Source: Aurelia coerulea (Eukaryota; Cnidaria; Scyphozoa; Semaeostomeae; Ulmaridae). From it: a stretch of 64,000 nucleotides of DNA. The stretch is taken from assembly GCA_039566865.1 (NCBI GenBank), contig CM076949.1, positions 10,269,501 to 10,333,500 on the forward strand, given 5' to 3'. The notes beneath the pieces were generated by a model. The model was given only the letters and a program-made list of their open reading frames with translations, searched no databases and was not told where the DNA came from. This document shows positions 21,290-32,701 of the stretch, piece after piece (position 1 is the stretch's first letter; every line of letters starts with the position of its first letter). Made by a program: the position numbers and the translations under genes.

Positions 21290-22545
21290 GTCTTTCAAGT
21301 GAAACAGTGCGATCAGTCTGAAAAAATATATTTTTGAAGGGGATCGTCTCGCTCATACTGAAAGAACTTTTTACAGTAAATAGACGAAAAATTGCACAAT
21401 GCAACTGTGAAAACCGCTTTTCAAAAACTCTGGTTTAAGGAATGTGGCGATATTTTAAAAACATTGAAAGGATTGGCATGGAGCCGATAATGATTTCGAA
21501 GGTAAACACTCGAAGGCCTTAACAATCGGTCTGGAAAAAGTTATTCTTGAAGAGAATTGCCCGGCTCATAATTTTGTACAGTACATAAACAACGAATTGC
21601 ATAATGTAAATGCGAAAACGGCTTTTCAAAAACTCTGGTTTTAGAAATGTAGCAATATTTTAAAAACGTCATTAGAAGAGGCATGGAGCGGAAAATGGCT
21701 TCGAAGAAGGCCAGAACAATCGAAAAACATTGGAAGGCCAGAACAATCGGTCTGGATAAAGTTGCTTTTTAAGGAAATCGCCTGGCTAATACTTGACGAA
21801 TTTTTTACAGTAAATAGACAAAGAATTGCATAATGTAACTGCGAAATCCGTTTTTCAAAAACTCTAGTTTTCGAAATGTGACGTTATTTTAAAAACTTCA
21901 CGAGAAGAGGCATTGAGAGGAAATTTAGTTGGAACGGAAACATTGCAAGGCTGCAACAATCGGTCTGGAAAAAGTTGTGTATAAAGAAAATCGCCTGGCT
22001 CATACTTGACTAATTTTTTACAGTAAATAGACAACAAATTGCATAATGTAACTGCGAAAACGGTTTTACAAAGCTCTGGCTTTAGAAATGTACCAATATT
22101 TTAAAAACTTAATTAGAAGAGGCATGGAGCGGAAAATGGCTTCGAAGAAAAACATTGGAAGACCAGAGCAATCGATCTGGAAATAGTTGTTTTTGAGGTA
22201 AATCGCCTGGCTCATACTAAACGAATTTTTTTACAGTATATAGACCACGAATTGCAGAATGCAACTGTGAAAACTGCTTTTCCCAAAACTCTGGTTTAAG
22301 AATTGTGGCGATATTTAGAAAAATATTGATAGAATAGGCATGGATAGGAAAATGATTTCGAAGGGAAACATTGGAGGGCTAGAACAATCGACTTAAAAAA
22401 AGTTATTTTGAAGAGGATCCTAGGCTCATACTGAGCAGCAAATAGACAACAAATTGTAAAAGGCAACTATTAAAACTGCCTTTCAATAAATCTGGTTTTA
22501 GAAGTGTTGCAAAGTTAAAAGTGCGACTGTGGCTTTCGAATTTTT
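21290..22545 (+). repeat. Satellite, ~200-240 bp units
   Basis: The phrase caaaaactctggtttta recurs at about 21423, 21621, 21861, 22068, 22282 and 22485, each preceded by 'ttgcataatgtaactgcgaaaacgg'-type and followed by 'atattttaaaaacttcattagaagaggcatgg'-type sequence. The six units diverge by short indels and substitutions. No coding potential. Confidence 0.75.
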
Positions 22546-22589
22546 CTCTTTTGTATTATTTACAATTGCACCAAAATTTTACCGAAATT

Positions 22590-22760
22590 GTTTAACTTCG
22601 CCACATTTCGAAAACCAGAGTTTTTGAAAAGCGGTTTTCGCAGTTGCATTTTGCGATTGGTTGTCTCTTTACCGTAGAAAATTCATTCAGTATGAGCCAG
22701 ACAATCTCATTTAAAAATTGTTTTTCTAGGCTGATTGTTAGGCTGAAAAGGCCACAATAA
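22590..22760 (-). repeat. Inverted satellite unit
   Basis: Reads cacatttcgaaaaccagagt then ttttgaaaagcggttttcgc, the inverse of the satellite core, ending with 'tatgagccagacaatctc' (inverse of the 'cgcctggctcata' phrase). The array therefore ends with one flipped unit. Confidence 0.65.
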
Positions 22761-22764
22761 TCTA

Positions 22765-22915
22765 AAAACGATTAAGAAATAGTTGGCTCAATTTTTCCAA
22801 TATTGAGAAGTTGTGCTGCCTGCATGAAAAGCTTAGAAACTTTTGTTAACTGCAGCTTTAATTTCCCAGGACTCGCCAGTCAAATATTTTTTGACAGTTA
22901 CAGTATTGACAATCT
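22765..22915. mobile_element. TACACTC MITE remnant
   Basis: aagaaatagttggctcaatttttc, gcttagaaacttttgttaactgcagctttaattt and cagtcaaatattttttgacagt follow the family's internal order, but both tips are lost. Confidence 0.4.
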
Positions 22916-23650
22916 TAAAAGGAAAAGATACTGAAAATCATAAGATCACTTAATCCTAACAAAGCACATGGCTGGGATGGTATTTCTATAAGAATGATAA
23001 AACTAAGCGATGCTTCATTAGTTACTCATCTTAAAATAGTATTCACAAACTCTTTGAAACATGGTGTATTTCCTGAAATATGGAAGTGTGCAAATGTAGT
23101 CCCGGTTCATAAGAAAAACGAAAAAAATTTAAAGAGTAACTACCGTCCTATTTCTCTTCTACCAATTTTTGGGAAGATGCTTGAAAAACACATCTTGTTT
23201 CATGTGATTTACTTAACCCCAATCAGTCTGGCTTTCGTCCCGGTGACACGACAGTCAACCAATTGACTTCCATAATGCATACAATTTTTGAGGCATTTGA
23301 CTGTAATCCCCCACTCGATGTTCGTTCTGTGTACCTCGACATTTCGAAAGCATTTGACAGAGGTCTTATTCATAAACTGAAACGATGTGGTGTCTCGGGA
23401 CAACTTCTCTCTCTTATCCAAAGTTTCCTTAAGGATCGAAAACAGCGAACTGTTCTGAATGGGCAGTGTTCTAATTGGGGGGATATTTTAGCAGGAGTGC
23501 CCCAGGGTTCTATCTTAGGACCATTATTCTTTCTTGTGTATATAAATGATCTCACTGCAGATTTAAAATGTCATGTTAAACTTTTTGCCGATGATACGTC
23601 CTTGTTTACGGTTGCCCGAGAAGCTAACGAAGCTGCACAACACATTTTTT
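22915..23650 (+). pseudogene. LINE RT fragment, palm region
   Basis: Two frames give NPNKAHGWDGISIRMIKLSD, GVFPEIWKCANVVPVHKK, NYRPISLLPIFGKMLEK, then after a frameshift near 23210 SGFRPGDTTVNQL, VYLDISKAFDR, AGVPQGSILGPLFF and VKLFADDTSLFT. These are CR1/Jockey-type RT motifs with the FADD catalytic site kept. The GFRPGD block is frameshifted and homology stops at about 23650, so the copy is dead. Confidence 0.8.
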
Positions 23651-24060
23651 TTTATATCACAGTTAAAACTCAACAATATACAAATACAATATTCTGTGCC
23701 GTCCATAGCAGAAATAGACATGACGTCATCTGGTTCTGGCTATGAACGGCACTTGACAATTCCTTTAACAGCAATCTTATTAAGCACTTTGTGTACCATG
23801 GCACCATTCCATTTTGGCAGACGCTAGCATACGCCAGTTTAGTTTAGGTGAATTATTGTAAAACAAAGAAGGAAAAACAAACAAACAAACAAATAAACAA
23901 ACAAAACAGAAATAAAAACAAAAACTAAAAATTATGCACTGGTGCAAAACTTGTGTAAAGATGGTTGGATGTAAGTCACCAATGACTGGTGCCATGGTTC
24001 ACAAAGGGCTTACTCAAAACAAGACTAAACATAAATAAGAATAAGGGGTAGCCAATCGTC
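23651..24060. other. Unassigned; (AAAC)n tract
   Basis: Mixed sequence with a simple (caaa)n run at about 23877-23910 and no coding signal. It joins the RT fragment to the GC-rich block. Confidence 0.35.
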
Positions 24061-24345
24061 AGGTTTTCATCAAGTTTCCGAAGAATTCCCAAAGACCCCA
24101 CAGACCAGAAACGCCCCCGGCCACAAAACCGCCACTCCACCGCCAAAAACAACAAACCAGCCATCACCCGAATGAGCCGAGCAAGCGGAGCCCGAGCCCC
24201 GCCATGACCGCAACCACCACAGGGCCCAAGCCCCACCCACCAAGCGCCCCCGAATGACGCTCAGCCCGCAGCACCCGGCGGCAAAGCGGCAGTTCCATGG
24301 CCAAAAGACACCCCCAGCCCACAGAATCCCCGGGAACACCTCAGT
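24061..24345 (-). other. GC-rich block, probable LINE 3' UTR
   Basis: This strongly C-rich stretch in an AT-rich region lies directly downstream (minus strand) of the LINE stop codon near 24345. Overlapping long ORFs on both strands are a side effect of few stop codons. A GC-rich LINE 3' untranslated region is the simplest reading. Confidence 0.45.
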
Positions 24346-24530
24346 TAATCCTGTTAGTAGCTTTGATATATGCTATGGATGCCTCTAAAATCATTCGATT
24401 GTCAGTTTCATCAAAAATTGGGCTACCGTAAAGAAGCAAATTAAGCAGGGCTTTTGGATCCATGTTGTTTACATCAAAATCTGGAAGGTGTGAAAGCTGT
24501 CCAAAGGTAAGATTGAGTATTTCGCTTAAA
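24340..24530 (-). pseudogene. LINE C-terminus (Daphne/Crack-like)
   Basis: The minus strand reads GQLSHLPDFDVNNMDPKALL then LLYGSPIFDETDNRMILEAS and IAYIKATNRI before a stop, recalling the last ~50 residues of Daphne/Crack-type LINE polyproteins. Nothing upstream of this is preserved. Confidence 0.5.
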
Positions 24531-25172
24531 AGGTATACCTCAAATAAGGTTTTTCAATGTGTAATTTTTCTATCTTGTTGCATCAAAAGCAAACATTTTA
24601 GCATCTATAAATATTTTTGGGTCTTTTACAAAACAAGTCCAAAAGAAATTTTATCAAAGGTTTGATAATCAATTTTTGGTGATTTTTTAAACAGGAGTAC
24701 TTTTTTTGGGACACCCTATTATTACTAAGTTTATTCACTCATTGCATAGCTTTTGACCTAAGAATAATCCTGCAAAAATTTGAGCTCAATATCTTGTATA
24801 TTGACGGAGATATCCTTGCCGCAATGCAAATTTGCGGCCGCATAATTTACTTGTTACCATGGCACGATGCCTTTCAAATACCACAAATCAAAAAAAAATA
24901 ACTCAATACAATGTGTCTCATGATATGTTTCAATTTCTTACTGCTGCTATTGTCCATTCCAAAATTAGAGCCAAAAATCCTTTTCACTGATTAATTGTCT
25001 ACTACCACCTTCCTTAAGTAATGCCTAAACAAGCCTTTCATAATAGCTTCATAAATTCGTGAAATTTCTCGAAGGTTATGGGGATCCCGTCCATTTAAAG
25101 AAACGTTCGCAAGAACGATTTCGAGAGTAACCTTCAAAATTTCCATTTACCAGAGTATTATTAAGTCTCGAC
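24531..25172. other. Unassigned; orphan GGGTGTCC tip
   Basis: tttttttgggacaccctatt (24700-24719) is the same tip as the two foldbacks at 25173 and 26472, but no partner end was found. The rest is AT-rich without genes. Confidence 0.35.
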
Positions 25173-25927
25173 TACAGGGTGTCCCAGAAAAATTGTTCGA
25201 CGTTTGATTAAATTTTAAAAAATAACTATAAAATGTACAGGCTCTTTGCTACATAAACCTGTTCCTAAGATTTCAAACTAATTTTAGACGCCATAATCTT
25301 GCGACTCTGCTAAGAATTCACGGAGTTGCAAGCTTATGAAGTTCAAGTTTGTGCGAAAGCTGAAACCAGACGCCCCTAACTGACTTGTTTTCAAAAGAGC
25401 AGGCCTAAAATCGAGGTAAAAGAAGACTGTCATATGTTTTACCTCTCATCGATATCAGAGCAAACTAAATAGGATTTCCAAAGTTATTTAATATTTTTAT
25501 TCGTTGCTAAAATTTACTTAAGAATGCAAGTATCTAAAAACATGGAATGAAAACTTAACCAATGAGAGACGGGGCAATTCCATATCGTGCTGAACAGGAT
25601 TCCTCCAAGCATCCATAACCTTGATTCAATGCTATACAAAGCTAGTTTATCGAAAGTGCTTTTGAAATTCAATTTGATTTGCTTTGAATAAACGAGATTC
25701 TACTTTCACAAAATATGCAATTTAGGGGCGTCTGGTTTCAGCTTTCGCACAAACTTGAATTCGAAAGCTCGTAACTCCAGGAATATTTAGCCGATTAGCT
25801 AGCTTCTGGTGTCTAAAATTAATTTAAACTTTCAGCAATATGGTTATCTAACCATGGAGCCCGTTTCGTATTTCGTTATTTCTTAATATCTAATCAAACG
25901 TCGAACAAATTTTTAGGACACCCTTTA
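25173..25927. mobile_element. GGGTGTCC foldback element, 755 bp
   Basis: The left end tacagggtgtcccagaaaaa and ttgttcgacgtttgattaaa match, inverted, the right end. Further in, caagtttgtgcgaaagctga with aaccagacgcccctaa is repeated inverted (about 25340-25380 and 25722-25770). Arms of ~210 bp flank a ~330 bp centre. Non-coding. Confidence 0.75.
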
Positions 25928-26159
25928 TGGTTTCGAAGCAGGGCTGGAACGAAGGTTTTCCTTCCTGGCAACAAAATTCAAAAATCAGAATTTCCTGCGA
26001 AATCTAGTCGAAATTTCCTGCAAGTAGGATTGTAAGATATTTCACTGGTTCAAGCAGCATCCCTGAATTTTGTCCAGAATGATCTTGCATTCTAACTAAA
26101 GTACTAACTTGTACTTAAAAACAGCCCATCAACATAAAATCTTACTTGAAAACAATGTA

Positions 26160-26460
26160 ACTATTTACATTGAATGAAACATGGTCATCTATTGTCATCT
26201 GTGTGACCATGGGCTAATAACACCACTTCAGTCTGGGTTTCGACCTGGTGATTCAACGATCAACCAACTTTTATCTCTCACTCATAAAATTTATTGTGCT
26301 TTTGAGGAAATTCCTTCTAGAGAAACAAGAGCAGTCTTTCTGGACTTGTCGAAGGCCTTTGATAGAGTTTGGCATAAGGGGTTACTTTATAAGCTCAAAT
26401 GTAGTAAATTAACCCTTCAGATTGATGATGAAAAAAAAAACATGGTCATTGAAAGTCTTT
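26160..26460 (+). pseudogene. LINE RT fragment
   Basis: Encodes ITPLQSGFRPGDSTINQLLS, TRAVFLDLSKAFDRVWHKGL and LYKLK: the GFRPGD and AFD motifs of a CR1-like RT. It breaks off near 26410 before motif B and is followed at 26472 by a foldback. Confidence 0.75.
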
Positions 26461-26471
26461 TGACCACACAT

Positions 26472-27238
26472 TACAGGGTGTCCCAAAAAACATGTGCGCT
26501 GTTTGAATGGCTTCTAGGGAGCAGCCATAAATCCATTTTTTCTGTTGTTAAGATTCTTGGCAGAAGAGACTTCACATTAAAGGTTGACACCGAGTTTGAG
26601 TAAATCTGATCACTAGTTGCTGATTTATGGAACAGCAAAGCCAAAATTATTGGCTGCCTTAAAACCAGAGGATTCATTATTCTTCATTGCGTTAAAATCA
26701 ACGAAATTGATTGAAAAAACATACCTAGCCCTGTTTTTTATGTTCATAAGTGAGACATATAGCCATACATTGAATTTGTGACAACAATATTGGACACATC
26801 TAGGGTTGCTAGGAATGGTGATGTGCAACACAAGTGCTGCAGGCCATAGCATGCATCCATCAGATATTTTGCTTCTCAGAAGTGATGAAGTCATTTTAAT
26901 GCAACAATATTGCGTTCAGCATGCTGCTTGGTCAAGATTCTTGAGTTATATGGTCATTAATTACTCCCAAATGTGTTTCCTGGCATAACTGTAAAGTTTA
27001 AGTTCATTTAATGTTAAAATTAAAGTTATAAGGTTAAGTACGGAGATGAAATCCTCTGGTTTTGAAGCAACGAGTGATTGTGACTTTCTCTCTCAATAAA
27101 TCAGCAACCACTTGTCAGATTTACACAAACTCGGCACCAAACTCTATGTTGAAATCTTTTCTATTCATAAATCTGAAAAACAGGAAAGTTATATTTATGG
27201 CTCCTCCACAGTAGCCATTCAAATGGCGCACATGTTTA
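26472..27238. mobile_element. GGGTGTCC foldback element, second family
   Basis: Starts tacagggtgtcccaaaaaac. The arm (tttgaatggcttctagggag with cagccataaat, then gaccgagtttgagtaaatctga-like sequence) recurs inverted at 27070-27238. The right arm lacks the terminal GGGACACCCTGT, so that tip has been lost. Arms are ~170 bp. Confidence 0.6.
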
Positions 27239-27795
27239 TGGAGAACCATCAGTGGACCATCAATTTGGTTTAGGTTTCATGGTTGCTGTTCCATTTGATG
27301 ATCTCATGAAAGGCTCAATTACATGGCTAAAAGCTTTATTTTGTGTTTGATGGCCCAAAAAGGTTTTTAATCAATGAAATGATACTTCCTATCTTCATCA
27401 GCGGTTTAAAGCTTAAATTATCAAAGGCCTCAATTATTGCCCAATGTTTGGCTCATAAGATAATATCAAGAGGAAACAGTTTCGTTGGATCTTCTTTCCT
27501 TTAAAATTTGTTTTCATTGATGCCATCTCAACCCGATTTACGTGGCAGAGGAACATTCACATTGACCGTCATTCATTAAGCACAGATTGCAAAAATTTAT
27601 TGGATTGAATTTCAGACTTTCAGTTCGTGATTGATTCCACCCTTACACTTGATTTTCGTGAGAAGATAAGAATTGGCCCATTACTGAGCGCTTTTTAATT
27701 TTAGCAGATCTTGAGTACTGAAAGTTTCGGTTTCATAAATGCTCTTCAAATTGATGTTGTATTTATTTGTTGGGGATCTCCTGCACCTTCGTGAG
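27239..27795. other. No recognisable feature
   Basis: AT-rich with short motif-free ORFs. Confidence 0.35.
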
Positions 27796-28560
27796 TACAT
27801 TACGTACACAAATTTTCGGCGGATAAAATTTCGGACAATAAACTTCGGCGAAAACATTTTCGGACACATTTTTGGTATTTCGGTCAAATGAATTTTCGGA
27901 CAACATTTTGACTAGTCTTCGGATCATTTATGCAAAATTACACCAGGTTTTAGATTTATTGAAACAAAACGCCTTCAAAAAGTTTGGAATAGAGCCCTTG
28001 CATGTCCTAAAGTCCCTTATAACATAAAATTTGCTAAAATAGAATGGCAAAAAGTTCAATAATTTTCTTGTTTCTATTCGCATTCGTCAATTTTTTGTAT
28101 ACATTCTTTATGTAGTTGGTGTCGTGTCATAGGCACTTTAAATCCGCAGAAGGGTCTTCTTGATCTATGCCGCTTTTTATAGCATCGTCAATTTTGGCTA
28201 TTATGAATTATTTTCGAATTACATCAGCAATAGTGAGAGCATGTAAACAGTGATAGACGAAGAGGACGTTGTTGTTATTTGTTCTGATCACGTGTTCTGA
28301 CTAATCACAATGATATTGAATTGGAAAAGTTTTTTTCAAAAACTTTGCATGTTTACAATAATCTTTCATGACGTGCTGGAGATTCGATTTTAGATTTCTT
28401 GTCTTGGTGGCTATTGGCATTCAATTCATACTGCGCATGCGCATATTTCTGCAAAAATTTTGGCGTGACAAATTTTCGGACAACTCCATATTTCGTACAA
28501 ATAAATTTTCGGACAAGTCTTTGTCCGAAAGTTTGTCACGCTGAACATTTTGGTACTTAA
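27796..28560. repeat. TTTTCGGACA-word element
   Basis: The words aaattttcgg, tttcggacaa and attttcggacac occur about nine times, concentrated at 27810-27930 and 28460-28540, with an AT-rich middle. gtccgaaagtttgtcacgc (28525-28543) is partly inverse to ggcgtgacaaattttcggac (28462-28481), so the right edge can fold on itself. Probably a MITE; the borders are uncertain. Confidence 0.4.
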
Positions 28561-28661
28561 TTTACATCATAGCCAACTTTATAAAACTATAAGTTTAAAG
28601 GCAGAAACACCGCAATGCGACAAAAAACAACAGCAAATGTGATGAATTTATTTTTGGCCAA

Positions 28662-28693
28662 TATTTCGACCTGCCATGCAGGACTTCTTCAGG
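28662..28693 (-). ncRNA. Degenerate hammerhead-like core
   Basis: On the minus strand CUGAAGA (28692-28686) is followed by one extra A, a 7-bp stem with one mismatch (GUCCUGC/GCAGGUC) and GAAAU. The extra base between the core and stem II makes it a weaker match than 1501-1536. Such 'gacctgc..gcagg.cttcttcagg' stretches recur in invertebrate repeats. Confidence 0.3.
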
Positions 28694-28699
28694 GCTGTA

Positions 28700-29059
28700 A
28701 TGTGACAGTTATAATAAAAATTGGAATATGTACAGCGATTTGAAAAGGAGAAATAACACGTGATTGGTTAGATATGATGGCTACGCAGAGGTTTTATGGG
28801 TTAGGTTTATAGCAGTTATGTAATGTATGTAGTAATGATGATGATGCTAATCTATGCCTCTGTTTATATGCATGTAACAAAGTAGAACAAAAAGTGGAAG
28901 TATGCTTCAATAAAGAGACGTCTTTTGAAAAAGGGGAACCCCGCTGACCCAGAAATAAGCTTCGAAAGCTCGATCACGTCTAGGTTTTTGAAAGCAAAAT
29001 TTTATGAACACAAACAGGGTTTCACCATGTAGCTAAAAGGCTAAGCTATTTTTGAGATA
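28700..29059. other. No gene
   Basis: AT-rich sequence between the hammerhead-like motif and the LINE 3' end. Nothing recognisable. Confidence 0.3.
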
Positions 29060-30726
29060 TTGGTAACTTAAGTTATGTTATTTCATTATTTATTATTTAT
29101 CTATGTATTTCATTATTTAAGCCAGTTTATTTCATTTTCATTTAATTTCATTTAATATTATTTATACACAAATTAAAATATATGACATCTATTTACAATG
29201 ATAAAACCTTATGAATAAAACCTAGAGCCCTATAAAACTTAATCCAAGCTGTTCTTCCAGGGAGTTGTGTTTTGCTTCAGAGTCTAGCTCTTTAGATGCG
29301 TTTTAAGTTGTTTTTAAAACTGATCAAGTGTCGGTAACTCGCGAATTTCGGCAGGTATATCATTCCATGACTTGAGAGCTGCGTAATGAAAGCCCTTTTT
29401 TGCAAATTCAGTCCTATATCTAGGGGTCTGGATATCCTTACAGTGCCTCGTATTGTAGGTCGAATGAAAAGATCTTGGCTTGTATTTATCCCAGAGGTTT
29501 TCAGGGCATAGTCTGTTCATAATCTTGTAAGTCATGACATTCCTATCGCAACGGAAAAGATTTTCTACGTTTAACCAGGATGCCGACCAGCCATCTTTCA
29601 TTCTTGCGTTTGCAATTATTGAATACGCCCGGTATTGAAGGCGTTGGAGAGCAGCTACTTTTGTTTTTGAAAGACTACCCCAGATAACATCGGCATAACG
29701 CAGGTGACTCTCGATTAACGCATAATATACATTACACAATTGGGATTGTGGAACGACATTTTTCAATTTTTTTAAAGCTGCAAGACCTCCACTCAGTTTG
29801 CCTTTGGTGCGCTTTAACTGTTCATCCCAACTTAGTTTTTCATCAACTATCACTCCGAGGGATTTCGTCTTTTCAACTCTTTTGATATCAGAGTTATTTA
29901 GTTTAAGCACTTCTGGCAGGTCTAAATTTTTGGTTTTAAGTGGATGCCCTATTACCATTAATTCAGTTTTTTTGGGATTGGGGCTAAGTTTGTTCAACCT
30001 CATCCACTCAGAGAGCTTGGAAAGCTCTTGATGTGTGTCCTCAATTAGTTTCGCTACATCGTTCGATGCAATCGTTATATTGGTATCGTCAGCATAAATG
30101 CTAGCCTTGGAGAATTTAAGACACTTTTCCAAGTCATTCAAGTAAATGATGATAAAAAGAAGAGGGCCTAAACAAGAACCTTGGGGAATACCACAGGTTA
30201 AATGCTGACCGTTCAGAGAGCAGAATTTTTTTCTATTATTTAAGTAGGATTCAAACCAATTCCCAGCTTCGCCTCTCATTCCATATGCAAGTAATTGTTT
30301 GAGTAATATAACGTGATCAACCGTATCGAAGGCTTTCTTAAGGTCGAGAAAAATAGTGAGACTAACATTGCTGCGATCTACGTTTTCGTACCAGAAGTCT
30401 GTGCTGCTTATGAGTGATGTTATCGTGTAGTACAACTTACGAAAAGCTGCTTGGTTGCATGTAATACTCTCATTAATTTTGAGAAACGCAAATAGTTGAT
30501 CGTGCGTTAGTCGCTCTAGCATCCTTGAAAACACTGAGATTACAGAGATAGGTATGTAGTTGTTTAGATCAGTTTTTGGGCCCGACTTGTAAATTGGGGT
30601 GACTCTCGCTAATTTCCAGATGTCAGGAAAAACACCATTCGTAAGTGATGAGTTATAGATCAGCATAAGGGGCTGAGCTATAAATTCGCTCGCGTTTTTT
30701 AAGGGTATTAGACAAGTCTTCCTCAA
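29060..30726 (-). pseudogene. LINE reverse transcriptase, 470-codon ORF
   Basis: The longest LINE ORF of the window (29314-30726). Motifs in order: GVFPDIWKLARVTPIYKSG, LTIFLDLKKAFDTVDHVILL (catalytic D), CGIPQGSCLGPLLF, SIYADDTNI (catalytic DD), SLGVIVDEKLSWDEQ and the C-terminal block PRYRTEFAKKGFHYAALKSW. It starts mid-finger (LKNASEFIAQPL), so endonuclease and N-terminus are missing. It ends at LDQF-stop where related elements continue (KKQLKTHLKS), apparently from loss of one A in an A-run. The 3' untranslated part runs to ~29060 with aataaatgaaat-type tail. CR1-like; inactive but relatively young. Confidence 0.85.
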
Positions 30727-31050
30727 GGTTCAATACCACACTTTCAATATCTTTACCAAAGGTATATATCGTAGTGTCATCTGCAAAGTTACAAACTTCA
30801 GATTCTTTAACTGCAAGGAGCAGATCATTAATGAAGATATTGAAAAAAATACTGACCCTTGTGGATCACCTGATTTGATCCCTAGCCATTCACTAAACTC
30901 GGATCCAACTTTCACGTGCTGTTTTCTATTCGAAAGGTAGCTATGGATTAACAGTAAGCTATGTTGGCTGAATCCATATGCTGCAGGTTTAGCTATTAGA
31001 AGGTCGTGAGGTAGGCAGTCATAGCCCTCTGAAAGGTCCATAAGTACCAT
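30715..31050 (-). pseudogene. Second LINE RT fragment
   Basis: Contains MVLMDLSEGYDCLPHDLLI (AFD replaced by GYD), GFSQHSLLLIHSYLSNRKQH and GIKSGDPQGSVF, then a frameshift through the expected 'F.DDTTIY' region. It is a different LINE from its neighbour and directly abuts its truncated 5' end. Confidence 0.7.
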
Positions 31051-31853
31051 CCCCCTACCTCCTTGTCAGCTAAGGCCTTGATGTATCTTAAGGGATTTTA
31101 AGGCATTAGCTGGTTATTATTGCGAAAAAGAGTGATTTAATGCATTGCGGATGAAGGTAGGCCCATTAGCTTTCTTGGCAGCAAATAGCTTTAATTCGTC
31201 AAGGATTTTCGAAAATAATACAAACAAATATTTTCATGTTATTTCTGGACATAATTCACGTAACATGTGAAATTTTGAAAGCTATATCTTATTTGTAGCG
31301 TTCCTGAAAAATGATTGAATATAGGCCAATTTTCGAAGGAATGAAATTCGATGTAACGCCGATCCCCGACAAGATTTTAACCAAATACAGAAAAAAAGGT
31401 GGAGTGGGGCCTCTCGAATCGATTCGTGGTAAAGCCAGTTCTGTAACTTTATCAGTCGAATATCCATTTTTATTTTTGTGAACGTACTCGAAAAGTTATT
31501 TATAAAGCCTTGTTCAGTCATGTGATCGGAATACGACGATATCATTGGATTATAAGCGTGAAATTGAAAGATTTGCGGGTTTCCCTGTGCCCTATTGAAA
31601 GAATTGACTTGTATGCTCCTCCAAGGATGCAAATAATCATTCTTTGGATGATAAGAACGAAAGCGTTGCAACTGAAGATTATGGAAAAGATGGCGTCAGA
31701 TGGCATTTGACCAAGATAGATTGCTTTCTTTGGTGGAATAAACTGCGATTCTATAAAAATTCGGTCGAATGCCCCCGACGCCATCTTTTCAGTAATCGTA
31801 TATCCTTCTCGGCCTCCCCCATTAGAGTTCCTTAAGTTTTGCAGATCTGAGAG
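31051..31853. other. Unassigned; 129-codon orphan ORF
   Basis: A minus-strand ORF at 31282-31671 has no motif I recognise, no plausible promoter or splice sites, and overlaps open frames on the other strand. The sequence is otherwise AT-rich. Confidence 0.25.
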
Positions 31854-31857
31854 TTAA

Positions 31858-32294
31858 AGGACAAGTACGGGGTTTCGACAATTAATGTCAAAAAGCAACC
31901 TTACCAACTGCCAAACAACAATTGAGAGTTATTTCCAGGTTTTGAGATCTCTTTCTGTTGTAAGTTCGTGCACAACTTCTCGTAAGTTAGGCCCAATATC
32001 GTCACCATTTTGTAAAATGGCGATAAAATGGATAGCCTCGGTTTGGACATTCGATTGCGAGGTCGTAAAATACTTGAGAGTTTTGCAAGAAAACAGCCTC
32101 GTTCACGTCGAAGGTGAAGTGGGCGAAATGCTGTCATAAATAGTGACGTCATTTCGCTTCGCTCATTTCGCAGATTGAAATACGCAATTTGGCAGAGAAA
32201 AGAGAGAGGGGGGTTGGAAAAAAGTAATACACACCATTCACAACATTATAATCATTCATTTTATCAATAATTATTCCAACCCCGGACTGGTCCT
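31858..32294. mobile_element. TTAA-flanked MITE, 437 bp
   Basis: Ends AGGACAAGTACGGGGTT and AACCCCGGACTGGTCCT, flanked by TTAA (31854-31857, 32295-32298). The tip resembles the 14757 element only in AGG. Interior contains cattttgtaaaatggcg. Probably piggyBac-mobilised. Confidence 0.7.
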
Positions 32295-32298
32295 TTAA

Positions 32299-32701
32299 GT
32301 TTCCTTTAAATAATTCGGCATACCGGGTGAGTCAGAAAAAAGAATCCCCACTTGGAAGGCCACTGCTCCATGAATATCAAAGCAATGATATTGCAAACTG
32401 TTTTGTTTTATTGCCAATATGTTCAATTAGGCTCAGTAATTTACCCAGCTTTAATCGGCCATTCCTTTCCGTGGATATGGGTGATTTTCTTCAGAAATCC
32501 CCTTCCAAAAACCTGCAAGGGCGAATGAAAACAATGAACAAATTATCCTTCCTAAAATTGATGACACTCACATGAATTCATGTATTTTGTCCTCTTGGGA
32601 GAATGGAATCCCGCTGAATCGGTCATCGATTCCAGGGGGAGGACTTTTTCATCGTCCCAAGAGGATATCACGCGCTAAAGCGTCCACAAGTCATTCATGT
32701 A
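32299..32701. other. No gene; partial inverted phrase
   Basis: Two copies of 'cctcttgggagaatgg' and, inverted, 'cgtcccaagaggat' (32591-32668) surround a short loop. There is no ORF with a motif. Confidence 0.3.

Noticed and set aside
23976..24339. Overlapping 86- and 89-codon minus ORFs
   Set aside because: They lie in a GC-rich block where stop codons are rare; tryptophan/glycine-rich translations look like low-complexity noise.
26625..26894. 89-codon minus ORF
   Set aside because: Falls inside the 26472-27238 foldback element.
31282..31671. 129-codon minus ORF starting with ATG
   Set aside because: No recognisable domain or splice context, and the other strand is equally open; length alone is not enough.
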